In this document: positions 39,401 to 46,560 of the stretch, in pieces
Layout: each line of letters begins with the position of its first letter
How positions within the stretch are numbered: the first letter of the stretch is position 1
DNA from: Stictocephala bisonia
Lineage: Eukaryota; Arthropoda; Insecta; Hemiptera; Membracidae
Reading direction: 5' to 3'
Assembly (NCBI GenBank): GCA_035578905.1
Contig: JAQJVL010000199.1
Location: forward strand, 496,001-560,000
DNA length: 64,000 nt
The notes under the pieces: generated by a model
Database searches by the model: none
The model's input: the letters and a program-made list of their open reading frames with translations, nothing else
Told to the model about the DNA's origin: nothing
Made by a program: the position numbers and the translations under genes

Positions 39401-40580
39401 TTCGTGTAAATATGTTTGGTGGTTTTTGAGATTTTGTGATGAGTCAGTCAGTCAGTGGTATTTTGTTTTTATATAACTGATTATATTTAATCATTATTAT
39501 ATTATTTATATATAACTGTTATATATAAACTATTTATATATTATTTATAGTTTTATATAACTGATTATATTTAATCAATTATCCAACTTAATGAACATGT
39601 GATCATTTCGAACATCAACTAACTTAATCAACTGATGAGTTGACAAAACAGCGAAACAAATATTTTATCTCAGAAGACCAAACTTAAACAGTTGTTAGAA
39701 CTGTTATGTAACTAATTCAGCTGTTGTTTGTGTAAAATAACATGTTGATTGGAGATATTTATTTCTGTTGGAGATTCAAATAACATAATTATGTCAGTAA
39801 AAACAACAAATGGAAAACTAATAAAAATTGACAATACAAACTACAAAATTATAAATGATAAGCTATTAAATAATTCTTATTTTTGCCACTAGCAAAAATA
39901 ACTGAAATAAAACACCAAATGTTACCCAGAAAAATGTTTTACTACGGGTATAGGTATGTATTTGAACTGTTTACTGTTAGTAAATGGTTTTATTTTCTAG
40001 AGATACTGGCAAAAAGTATTGTATTTGTCATTATATATCATAGACATCTCTGTGCCAAGTTTAATCCAGTCCAAATTAGCTGTTTTTTTAATTATTGAGT
40101 AACAAACAAGCATGCAAACTTTCACATTAATGAAATAACTAGCATAATCTTTACTTGAAATTAAGAGTACTCCAGAATTAAATGGACTAACCCCCATAAC
40201 AAATATTAATATATACTTAAGATAAGAATAAATATAACTGTATTTAATACATTTTTCCTAAGCAAATCCAAAATAGGAAGCAAATAAAGTATGGTGAAAA
40301 ATTAACTTTGTTCAATACTAAATAAACCGAATTTTCCAATTTGGAATATATCATATAATATTTTATTTTAATTTAACACTAACTTTATTTTTTTTAAATC
40401 ACAATAATTGCTATGTATTTCAAGATATGAGTAATTTCATTACGAAATTTAAAATAAAACTTTAATATTTTATTAACTAATAAGTGCGTAGATATTTAGT
40501 GAAAACACTTTTTATTTTCTTACCTCCTCGGGAAGTTTGCTGGGACCTGCTCCAAAATTGATAACCTTGGGCGAAGCCAT
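21373..40580 (-). CDS. PSAT1: Phosphoserine aminotransferase, complete gene (8 coding exon positions)
   Basis: PSAT is a cytosolic PLP enzyme of the phosphorylated serine pathway. It converts 3-phosphohydroxypyruvate plus glutamate to O-phosphoserine plus 2-oxoglutarate. The CDS joins 40524-40580, 34309-34439, one copy of exon 3 (31688-31803 shown best), 27274-27435, 25776-25870, 25280-25449, 24133-24390 and 21373-21475. Phases fit at every junction, giving 1092 nt and 363 residues, the usual family length. Diagnostic stretches are [13 protein letters not shown] at the N-terminus, MQGGGTG near residue 75, the PLP-lysine motif [13 protein letters not shown] (Lys197), HNTPPTFS, and [12 protein letters not shown] near the C-terminus. 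The start ATG follows a GC-rich leader and matches the family's N-terminus. The introns are packed with transposons. The odd feature is the tandem exon-3 array. Confidence 0.95.
21720..21975. repeat. Dispersed repeat H, copy in PSAT intron 7
   Basis: Reverse-complement match, diverged, to 57950-58225 in the integrin gene. Shared blocks include aacagtcatctgag, cactgttagata and ctacagcaaat. No TIR or coding potential was recognised. Confidence 0.65.
21976..22600. other. PSAT intron 7 sequence
   Basis: No exon or nameable repeat seen. Confidence 0.4.
22601..22795 (+). pseudogene. Possible RTE-type LINE tail
   Basis: A decayed plus-strand stretch reads [18 protein letters not shown], resembling the extreme C-terminus of RTE LINE proteins. 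It is short and weak. Confidence 0.3.
23290..23513 (-). mobile_element. tRNA-derived SINE A, copy 1
   Basis: The minus strand has an A-box-like AGTGGCTGAGGAGCC, then CTGGTTCGAATCTTGG (B box), then a body with gaatattactgataa on the plus strand. It ends near ggagatcagcct (minus). Copies 2 and 3 lie at 37171-37392 and 60149-60362, all on the same strand. Confidence 0.75.
24133..24390 (-). CDS. PSAT1: PSAT exon 7
   Basis: Acceptor TTGTTGTTTAG; donor CATAG|GTACAGC. It encodes [20 protein letters not shown], then a mixed helix and [17 protein letters not shown], ending MIQLKGHR. In transcription order its first base completes the Ser codon of PPTFS from exon 6. Confidence 0.95.
25280..25449 (-). 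CDS. PSAT1: PSAT exon 6, PLP-binding lysine
   Basis: Begins [20 protein letters not shown]; the Lys of AGAQKN is residue 197 of the rebuilt protein and forms the Schiff base with PLP. It ends SLHNTPPTF. Acceptor CTGTTTCAG; donor TTCAG|GTCAGT. Confidence 0.97.
25776..25870 (-). CDS. PSAT1: PSAT exon 5
   Basis: Encodes [20 protein letters not shown] then [11 protein letters not shown], including the VDMSS(N) stretch with the Asp that hydrogen-bonds the PLP pyridine nitrogen. Acceptor GTTACAG; donor TAAG|GTGTGT. Confidence 0.95.
25871..27159. other. PSAT intron 4 interior
   Basis: No exon recognised. There is a homopolymer C run at about 27072-27081 and a tRNA-T-arm-like patch at 26510-26535, too weak to call. 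Confidence 0.4.
27160..27226 (-). repeat. Fragment of dispersed repeat C
   Basis: Reverse-orientation 5' end of family C (plus strand reads ttcgcccatatattgacgat then cggcgtctta). It starts only about 48 nt from the exon 4 donor. Confidence 0.6.
27274..27435 (-). CDS. PSAT1: PSAT exon 4
   Basis: Encodes [20 protein letters not shown], then [18 protein letters not shown] and [13 protein letters not shown] in GSWS and the NETxHG motif are conserved in PSAT (PLP stacking and phosphate contacts). Acceptor TTCCAAAG; donor CACG|GTGTGT. Confidence 0.96.
28060..28250 (-). repeat. Dispersed repeat C1, reverse copy
   Basis: Near-identical in reverse complement to 54275-54455. It shares its terminal roughly 90 bp (aagacgccgatcgt... 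end) with the longer C2 copies, but then diverges into aaccaccggctgttcatttg. Confidence 0.75.
28403..28977 (-). repeat. 43-bp tandem array of a Helitron 3' terminus, about 13 copies
   Basis: Plus-strand unit: tataatattactagctatac followed by ctggccacgttgctgtggct and tgg. Read on the minus strand, each unit is a hairpin GCCAC-agcaac-GTGGC, then caggtatagCTAGT. That is the layout of a Helitron 3' end (short hairpin about 10 nt before CTAG, then a T). Units differ mainly at the loop (gctgtgg, gctctgg, gctatgg). Confidence 0.85.
28978..29545. repeat. TG-rich microsatellite and about 35-bp CCCACC minisatellite
   Basis: Includes (TG)n at about 28978-28992, (AC)n near 29165-29182, two units around gtactgtggtaatgacccac at 29180-29265, and at 29380-29540 four to five units of the form cacgtacagtggtgttgacc-cacccaccca. 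It lies between two blocks of the Helitron-end repeat, so it is probably internal to one element. ORFs across it are repeats, not genes. Confidence 0.8.
29546..29695 (-). repeat. Second block of the Helitron-end repeat (about 3 copies)
   Basis: Same 43-bp unit as 28403-28977; it decays rightwards into tataatattaactacc. Confidence 0.8.
29696..30603. other. PSAT intron 3 interior
   Basis: No exon or nameable repeat. Confidence 0.4.
30604..31124 (-). pseudogene. LINE reverse transcriptase fragment
   Basis: The minus strand, in order of translation, reads WEAFDTVNH (palm Asp block) near 31060, [19 protein letters not shown] near 30850-30910, and a FQDDTELCY block near 30800 (the F.DD catalytic motif) followed by [11 protein letters not shown]. 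Frameshifts separate the blocks. Its right end abuts a truncated copy of PSAT exon 3. Confidence 0.85.
31125..31171 (-). pseudogene. Truncated fifth copy of PSAT exon 3
   Basis: Preserves the acceptor CTGCAG and the first about 45 nt ([13 protein letters not shown]) and then switches to LINE sequence near 31110-31125. It has no donor, so it cannot be a functional internal exon. Confidence 0.85.
31214..31329 (-). CDS. PSAT1: PSAT exon 3, copy 1 (3'-most)
   Basis: 116 nt. The first base T completes a Phe codon; then [20 protein letters not shown] and [18 protein letters not shown]. Acceptor CTGCAG and donor ACAG|GTGAGC are intact. It is separated from copy 2 by 42 nt. Confidence 0.85.
31372..31487 (-). 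CDS. PSAT1: PSAT exon 3, copy 2
   Basis: Same 116-nt exon, with Leu at the junction codon and Ser in place of Thr at the last full residue (LVS, donor CTCAG|GTGAGC). Confidence 0.85.
31530..31645 (-). CDS. PSAT1: PSAT exon 3, copy 3
   Basis: Matches copy 1 including the Phe junction codon and flanking intron text, so copies alternate in type (B, A, B, A from the truncated copy to copy 3). Confidence 0.85.
31688..31803 (-). CDS. PSAT1: PSAT exon 3, copy 4 (5'-most, probably ancestral)
   Basis: Encodes the same segment but reads NVPDNY where the others read NMPDNY, and has a different acceptor flank (TAACTGTAG). It is the first copy met by the splicing machinery. The segment carries QGGGTG, which lines the PLP phosphate pocket in the family, so exactly one copy must be included. 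Confidence 0.92.
32018..32607 (+). mobile_element. Non-autonomous Helitron, 590 bp
   Basis: It lies between host A (32017) and T (32608), starts TCTATATTTATAAAAGAGG and ends CTAG, preceded by an imperfect hairpin (accggc-gaagcag-gcgggt). It contains the start of the Rep-helicase ORF ([17 protein letters not shown] at 32493-32550), which then stops. The 5' 490 bp are nearly identical to 41252-41760. Confidence 0.88.
32608..34308. other. PSAT intron 2 with one unexplained small ORF
   Basis: Mostly AT-rich. An ORF at 33493-33774 (+) encodes a basic 93-residue stretch ([38 protein letters not shown]). It has no recognised domain, splice sites or start context. I cannot say whether it is a relic of an element. 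Confidence 0.35.
34309..34439 (-). CDS. PSAT1: PSAT exon 2
   Basis: Encodes [20 protein letters not shown] then EMSHRSPEY, including the MSHRS(P/K)E(Y/F) block conserved in PSAT. Acceptor GTCAACAG; donor CTTTT|GTAAGT. Confidence 0.96.
34590..35960 (-). pseudogene. Decayed LINE (RT C-terminal region) in PSAT intron 1
   Basis: Minus-strand fragments look like the post-RT region of jockey-like LINEs: a [15 protein letters not shown] thumb block near 35380 and an IYHLI-type tail near 35250. Many stops. It also holds a short inverted repeat, ttttcactacactac at 34857-34871 against 35012-35026. Confidence 0.4.
35961..37170. other. PSAT intron 1 interior
   Basis: No exon or nameable repeat seen. 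Confidence 0.4.
37171..37392 (-). mobile_element. tRNA-derived SINE A, copy 2
   Basis: Same body as 23290-23513 (gatctccttcctaaccttac at its left end, ttggccaatggctcgcc at the tRNA end). The B box is mutated (GCTAATTCGAATCC). Confidence 0.7.
37415..37800 (+). repeat. Dispersed repeat C2, diverged copy
   Basis: Aligns along its length with 12063-12480 but with more substitutions and small deletions. It starts immediately after SINE A copy 2. Confidence 0.7.
38062..38387. mobile_element. hAT MITE with CAGTGGTTCTCAACCT termini
   Basis: Perfect 8-bp target duplication CTATAGAG (38054-38061 and 38388-38395). The left end is CAGTGGTTCTCAACCTGGGG; the right end is AGGTTGAGAACCGCTG, giving 16-bp TIRs with one mismatch. 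Subterminal G-rich ggggggcgtg motifs appear at both ends. No transposase. Confidence 0.9.
38911..39480 (-). mobile_element. Non-autonomous Helitron, reverse orientation
   Basis: The minus-strand 3' end reads gttggcacgcaaagcgtaca then ggagtattccCTAG, a hairpin of the same class as the 3' end of 41252-41974. The other end (39320-39480) carries ccactgactgactgactcat and a cgaaatttaaaatgaagtta block typical of Helitron 5' regions. The base after CTAG is G, not T, so the boundary is mutated or not exact. Confidence 0.65.
39890..40165 (-). repeat. Possible Helitron-like 5' fragment
   Basis: On the minus strand, gcatgcttgtttgttactca and a ctggattaaacttggcacag block follow the 'no effect on insertion' style of Helitron 5' leaders. 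No terminus is defined. Confidence 0.3.
40524..40580 (-). CDS. PSAT1: PSAT exon 1, start codon
   Basis: ATG at 40578-40580 within GCAGCAGGATGGCTTC, a fair Kozak context. It encodes [19 protein letters not shown] and then a donor GAG|GTAAG. The start is fixed by the conserved N-terminal (V/I)xNFxAGP motif. Confidence 0.96.
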
Positions 40581-40800
40581 CCTGCTGCCGCGCGGGCGAG
40601 AGTGAGAACCGAGACGGAGTCTGGCCCACTGACCAGGTCATATGTTCGTCTTATAACCGGAACTGCGATGTCGGCCATCTTGTTCCGCTTCTGAAAGATT
40701 GCTGTACTGAACTACTTTAAACACCAGTTCACTTTATATTGCTCGTTCCGTGCGACTTTCGTACTCTCTAACCATCATGCCATCTTAAAACTAGTTACAT
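40581..40800 (-). promoter_or_regulatory. PSAT 5' UTR and probable promoter
   Basis: The only clearly GC-enriched stretch near the gene (GGCAGCAGGATGG leader, CpG-rich 40588-40620). On the minus strand AAGATGGCC at 40673-40681 matches the YY1-type AAGATGGC core often found at insect and vertebrate promoters. No TATA box is clear. Confidence 0.45.
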
Positions 40801-41251
40801 AACACATCAACAACAAACACTCATACTGACGTATTATCATTATTTAAGATGCAATGAGATAGCATTTATGCATCATCATCTAACAATACAGTGTGGGACT
40901 GTGGGAATGAAAATTAGTTCACATTTTGCCATGTACTTTAAAGATATTTCTAAATGGATTATCAAAAGGCCTTGATACACGATAAAAGTAGGCCTACTGC
41001 ATATTTATAAGGAATATATTTATTGGTACTCTATTTAATTGTCAGTTCAGACCCCTGTCGCCTACGGCTATCATCCACTGATAAGCTCGATATGATACTT
41101 ATATAAAGAGGATTGTTCTTAATAAATCAATACGAATTAAAAAAAACTGTTGTGATCCATTTCAAATAAAATAATATCTGTTATTTCAGAATGGATTTTA
41201 ATTTCAATTTGCTAATTTAGGGATAACTATTTAATCAATAGAGCCAAATTA
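40801..41251. other. Intergenic, no gene seen
   Basis: AT-rich, no coding signal; ends at the Helitron insertion. Confidence 0.5.
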
Positions 41252-41275
41252 TCTATATTTCTAAAAGAGGATGTT

Positions 41276-41327
<52 letters not shown>

Positions 41328-41974
41328 TGAAGTTTATGCGCTGCCAAACCATCCAACCGATCGCCATGAAACTTTAGGATGTTGTCCAGTATACTCCCGA
41401 GATGGTTTCTGTGAAGTTTGATGCAGATCCGTATACAGGGTCCCGCCCCACGGGCTCCTAAAGATCCCATGTTATTCAAATGGAGAATCTGAATTGTTTA
41501 CAAAAAACATATGACTGTGTGGTTTAATGTAGTTTCACATGCCATAAGCAGATTGAAGTTCTCACAACAACAGTACTGTATATGTTTTGATTTATCGTAG
41601 TTCTACATTTCACCTTGAGAGTGTAGCACACACTACTTTTACTTGATCAGGTGATCTGTATTTGGTGTTAACCTCTTCCTAAGTAATTAAAACATGTGGT
41701 AGAGCGTGAAAATAAAAAATAAATAATTATTTGTTTTGCAGTTTACTTTTTATGACATGCCTCCTAAAAAGGTATTTTTTATTTATAGTTCACAGAATAC
41801 TGCTTAAGAGTCCTGGTAAGGTCGTAGATCGATCTTCCTCACGAGGCTACATGCCAAGATCCAAAAATGGGACTGTAGCAGAGTGTCTTGGTGAGGCCGC
41901 AGGCCGAGCATACCTCACGAGCGTAGCGAGTGACGACGGGGTTGGCACGCGAAGCGTGCAGGGGTGCCCCCTAG
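41252..41974 (+). mobile_element. Non-autonomous Helitron, 723 bp
   Basis: Inserted between A (41251) and T (41975). It starts TCTATATTTCTAAAAGAGG, carries an (AT)n expansion at 41279-41323, and ends with a perfect hairpin GCACGC-gaa-GCGTGC, then aggggtgccccCTAG. The 5' part is shared with 32018-32607 up to the ATGCCTCCTAAAAA of the helicase start; from there the sequence is unrelated. Confidence 0.9.
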
Positions 41975-42290
41975 TATAACCTAAATGAAAACACCGTGAA
42001 CAAAATTTTAAGGCTAACTGTTAAAATTTGTATAGAAAAAGAACGATAGTGTAAAAGTGCTGTAAAAAATGTTGAATATTACTTCATACTTATGAAGTTT
42101 TTGGTATATTTATTTGAAAAATTGTTTGTGGATTTTTCAAAAACATAACCAGTTATTTAAGTGTGTTTCTAAGACGTGAGAACAATAAATTTAAACTAAA
42201 TTCAGGTTATTATTCAATTTAAAATATGTCAGTTAGCATCCTTACAGTCAGAGGGTTTAAAAAAAAAAGTCCCCAGATACAAAATTTTCT

Positions 42291-42840
42291 GGTCTTTTTT
42301 AGAAGAGGACCCCCCATTTTTACAAAATTCTTTGAAATTGAGGAGCAGGAAACTTGCGAATCAGTAGGGTGTACATGAGATACAAAACAATTTAAAACAC
42401 ACACAACACGGTCATAGAATCGCCGCACGACTGCTCGTCATCTTATCTACCGGCGTTATCTGATGTACCGTCTTAAATGTGCACGGTCAGTTGTGTTGCG
42501 CTGGTCAGTTCAGTTGTGGTGTACTACCTGACAATTGTCCTTATTAGCTCTTGGGGTTAATGATAAAAAGTGCGGTTCGTTTTTTACCGAATAAACATGC
42601 TGTTAGACTAGACTCATACCTGTGAGTTCATGTGGCGTCGCAGGAACAAAGACGCAAATTTGGTTGACGCAGAATGGCACAACCTAACCTTGTTCTCGCC
42701 TCCAAAATAGAACATCATTTGTCTTTTTCTCCGTTATAACATTTACTGAATAACAGTTATGTTTTGTTTTATTCCCATTCGTGAGGCTGTTTCTATAGAC
42801 AATTTTTCAAGAGTTTGGGGGCCCTGTTCTAAAAAAGACC
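42291..42840. mobile_element. 550-bp element with 26-bp terminal inverted repeats
   Basis: The left end ggtcttttttagaagaggac pairs with the reverse complement of the right end (ggtcttttttagaacagggc) for about 26 bp with few mismatches. The interior is more GC-rich than the flanks. I could not find a clear target duplication, so the superfamily is unknown. Confidence 0.6.
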
Positions 42841-43487
42841 CATTGTTTGTGTTATTGGTATTTTTAATTATTATTTGAATGTTAAATAATTATTTTATTT
42901 AATCCTTCTTAGTTTGGTTCATTAAAGGACTCTGCTACTGATGACGTAATGGGCAGGGTTGCACTGTCAGCATACAACATAGTGTCTACCTAATCTCCAT
43001 TGTAATTATTATATCGAATGACAAATAGGGGAAGAGTACTTATCTATCTCACTTCCACCACTCAGAGCATCTCTCTCCCACAAGGGCTTTCAGTAGGTTG
43101 CAATCTAAGCTCCCTGTTTGAAAGAAATGTATTTTTTTAGAGGGAGAGTTAGGGTCTGGATTCTTCTCCTTTTCGTGGTATGATGCGTCACTACTACTGA
43201 CTTGGGAGGAAGGTTAGGAATTAGTTTTTCTTTTAACCATCAAGCATAATTTGTATTGTTTGTGGTATTAGAGTATCACCTCTCTTCTTCCCTGAGAAAA
43301 AATAGTAATGCATTATTAATAAATCATTTCTCAGTTCCTGAATGAACAATTGAAGATTACTGTCCTTGGAAAATTACAAGTCCAACCGTTGCGTCATCCA
43401 TAATACATGATCACTTCTTATAATTGTAAGCCCTGTGGAGGTACTACCCTCAAGGAGTTTACCATCTGTGCCTTTAATAATAAATAA

Positions 43488-43640
43488 CCTATACCATAGG
43501 CCTCTTGCTAGCTTAATGGTTAGAACTTCTGCTTCCAGCGCAAATCCGGGTTTACAGGTTCAAATCCTGGGAGTTCCACTTAAATTTGACATAGGGGTTT
43601 GGACCGTTGTCCCTCAACATCATTTGAATACAATGTTAAA
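43488..43640 (+). mobile_element. tRNA-derived SINE B
   Basis: TAGCTTAATGGTTAGAAC (A box) and GGTTCAAATCCTGGG (B box) are correctly spaced, followed by an unrelated body. The acceptor stem does not pair, so it is not a tRNA gene. The plus-frame ORF over it is spurious. Confidence 0.7.
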
Positions 43641-43984
43641 AAAAATGCCATTGGCGTAGACAGTAAAAAAATATTATTGCTGCTATATTGTCATGAAATT
43701 CTTGTGACACTTCATTCAGACAAGTGGTATTTCTCCGTAGAACTTTACCTCCTGTCTCAATGTAATATGATCTGGGAGTCAGCTATCCTTTTACTGTTCA
43801 TTATCTATTACAATCTGTAAGCTACACTAGTGCATCAGTATGTAATTCAGAACTCTGTGAATCTCTTTAGTGACGATCAAGATATCTTTGCTGTTTCCTC
43901 TCTGTTCAAGCGTTGTTCCTTATTTGAGTGAAAGAAATGTATGAGGGCAGTCAGAGCTGAGTGAAGGTAGGGATGGGGAGATCA

Positions 43985-44090
43985 GGTTCACACAGTGGTG
44001 TTAACCCACCCATAAAGGTTTTGATTCACCCACCCTCCCATGTATTGTGGTATTGATCCACCCACCCATCAATACAGTGTGTATGGCCTC
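43985..44090. repeat. CCCACC minisatellite fragment
   Basis: About three units of the 29.4-kb minisatellite type (agtggtgttaacccaccc, tattgtggtattgatccacc). Confidence 0.65.
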
Positions 44091-44399
44091 AGGCTTGTAT
44101 ATACCTACGGTACTCATCAAAAGCTAATCTGGGCTTTACTTCAATTCAACTTATCGTAGATGGTAGTTTTTTTATACATTTTTGCAGCAATATAATAGGG
44201 CAAGCAATGTTACCTAGGTTGGATTTGTTTCATGAAATTTATGTGCCGTGTGTTGTAGTCATTTTATGTCTGTTGTTCCACAAATTCAACTACTTGATTT
44301 AATCCAACACGCTGCTTCCAATACAAAGTGGCTTAATATAGTAAGGATTTTAAGCTTTACAAAATATTCTTTGCAATGAGTGCATGGAAGTACCCCAGA

Positions 44400-45009
44400 A
44401 AAATCTATGTTTAAAGTTTTTGCTTGGCTAGAAGATCATACTAATATATCTTATGTTGGATGTGATGAAAAGTATGCATGATAATCCTGTGGTTTTAGAA
44501 TTTAGGTGTATTTAACATTTATTTGTTAAGTAAATATGATGGATTATAATTATTTTGTCTGATTTTATATGAGTCTACCAGTTTACTTTGTAGTCAATAT
44601 CCACTCCAAGGAAGTTAACATAATCCTGAAAAGTAAGGCTGGTGCCATTACTTATGCTTTGTAAGGATTTTGAATTTGTAGTTTTAAATTCAGTTAGCTG
44701 AGTTTTTGAAATATTCATGGCAAGACCATTATCATAGAACCTACCCTCAAGTGACTTCAGATCTTGAGCATTTGCTTAGAAACTTTCTGTAGATATCATC
44801 AGCATCAATATACACATGTTCATATCAGTGACATCACATATGTCATTCACATAAATTATAGGAAAGCATGGTCCTAAAATTGAGCCTGTGGGACTCCATA
44901 GGTACTATTTTTCCAGTTTGACTTGTAGATTGTATCAAATTTATTTATTGATACACATATTATATTATCAGTAATTTCTTCGATTAAATTTCTTCTATTA
45001 ACAATCGAT
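44400..45009 (-). pseudogene. LINE reverse transcriptase, second half
   Basis: The minus strand reads YGVPQA(S)IL-type motif near 44890 (a frame break follows the PQ), YVNDICDVTDMNMCILM near 44820, then LAMNISKTQLTEFKTT (44680-44725) and VNFLGVDIDYKVNW (44600). The DD motif is damaged (LMLMISTESF frame). It is the 3' half of the LINE that resumes at 45450. Confidence 0.7.
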
Positions 45010-45054
45010 TAATCGATAGTTCTTAAAAATTTGTTCTTACTTTTCAGCGTGACG

Positions 45055-45446
45055 CGGTTTCTCGACCAACATCCCATCCCAAAGTGTCTAACGGGCGCAA
45101 AGAAGTATAACTTCAAAAAATTCCTTTTTAGGAGGCATGTCATAAAAAGTAAACTGCAAAACAAATAATTATTTATTTTTTATTTTCGCGTTTCACCGCA
45201 TGTTTTAATTACCGAGGAAAGTAGTGTGTGCTACACTCTCAAGGTGAAATGTAGAACTACAATAAATCAAAACATATACAGTACTGTTGTTGTGAGAACT
45301 TCAATCTGCTTATGGCATGTGAAACTACATTAAACCACACAGTCATATGTTTTTTGTAAACAATTCAGATTCTCCATTTGAATAACATGGGATCTTTAGG
45401 AGCCCGTGGGGCGGGACCCTGTAGACGGATCTGCATCAAACTTCAC
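45055..45446 (-). mobile_element. 5'-truncated Helitron fragment splitting the LINE
   Basis: The minus strand from 45446 matches the 32-kb and 41-kb Helitrons (…aaacttcat… to ATGCCTCCTAAAAAGGAATT at 45133-45120), then runs into a different sequence, gaagttatacttctttgcgc. The 5' terminus is missing. Confidence 0.75.
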
Positions 45447-45449
45447 AAT

Positions 45450-46560
45450 TACTCTGTTAGCAACTTTTTAAATAAGGAATAAACCAATCAAGTCCTGAGC
45501 TTCATATTCAAATTTTAAAATCGGAATTCCATGATCAACACAATTAAATCCTTTGACAGGTTACACAGAACACCATAGTTCTTCATGACCCATCAAGTTT
45601 CTTCAACACACAGTCAAAAAAGTCATTGATAGCTTTGATGGTGCAGATTTTTTCACGAAAGCCATTTTGTGTCATGATTAGGATTTTATTGCATTCTAGA
45701 AAAATTAATAAGTTATGTTTCTACTACCTTCTCTAACAATTTTGAAAAACGGAAGTAATGCTACTGGATGATAACAATGAGGAATCATTTACGTATCCCT
45801 TTTTAAATAAGGGTTTTATCAGGGAAATGCCTTATTTTAGTTAAATATTTTACAGAGAGGTACTGTATGTTAATACTGTCAAATACAACTTTAACGACTG
45901 AGATTGTGACATCCCATTCTACAGAGCAGTTATTTTTAAGATTAAAATCATTTTTTTTCAACAGGTGAAACGTATTGCAGTTTTATCTTTAATATATGAA
46001 TTTTCCTCCTTATTGTTTACTGCATTATTTGACGTTTTTTTCTATGCATCAAATTATTGAATTGATTTCCTATCATGATCTCGTTAATATCTTCCCCACT
46101 AGTTTGAGCAATTTGAAATGGTGTTTCTAATTTGTTTTCTTCAATTCTAATTCATTTATAAAAACTGCCCATGCAGATTTTGGTTTATTTTCACATTGAT
46201 TTATGAAGACGTTATGGATTTTAATTTTTCCAAAAATACAACCTTTCTAAATATTATGTAATAATTTGTATACTGTAGAGTGCCATATTTCAAAATATTA
46301 CAGATCTGTTCCATTTTGATTCAGAGTGCACAGCTCTTTTTCTCTCTGCAGATACCCCAACTCCTTGAATAGACCAATTGTTAGGTTTTTTATATGGATT
46401 TCTGCTTCGAATCACTTGTGGATATGTTTCATTAAAAAACTAGATACATTTGTTTGAAAGCTGTTATTACAATTTCTTCTCTCATCAAATGTCTAATTAA
46501 AATGTTTCATTAATAACTTGAAACCTCATACTTTCTTATACATTTTCTTGTTTTAAAAAC
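45450..46560 (-). pseudogene. LINE RT first half and linker
   Basis: The minus strand reads MTQNGFREKICTIKAINDFF (the QxGFRxxxST block) near 45640-45680, then a shifted VFCVTCQRI-type block where FxDLxKAFD is expected. It joins 44400-45009 around the Helitron fragment. Confidence 0.65.

Noticed and set aside
43488..43575. tRNA gene on the plus strand
   Set aside because: Only the internal promoter boxes are tRNA-like; the arms do not close.
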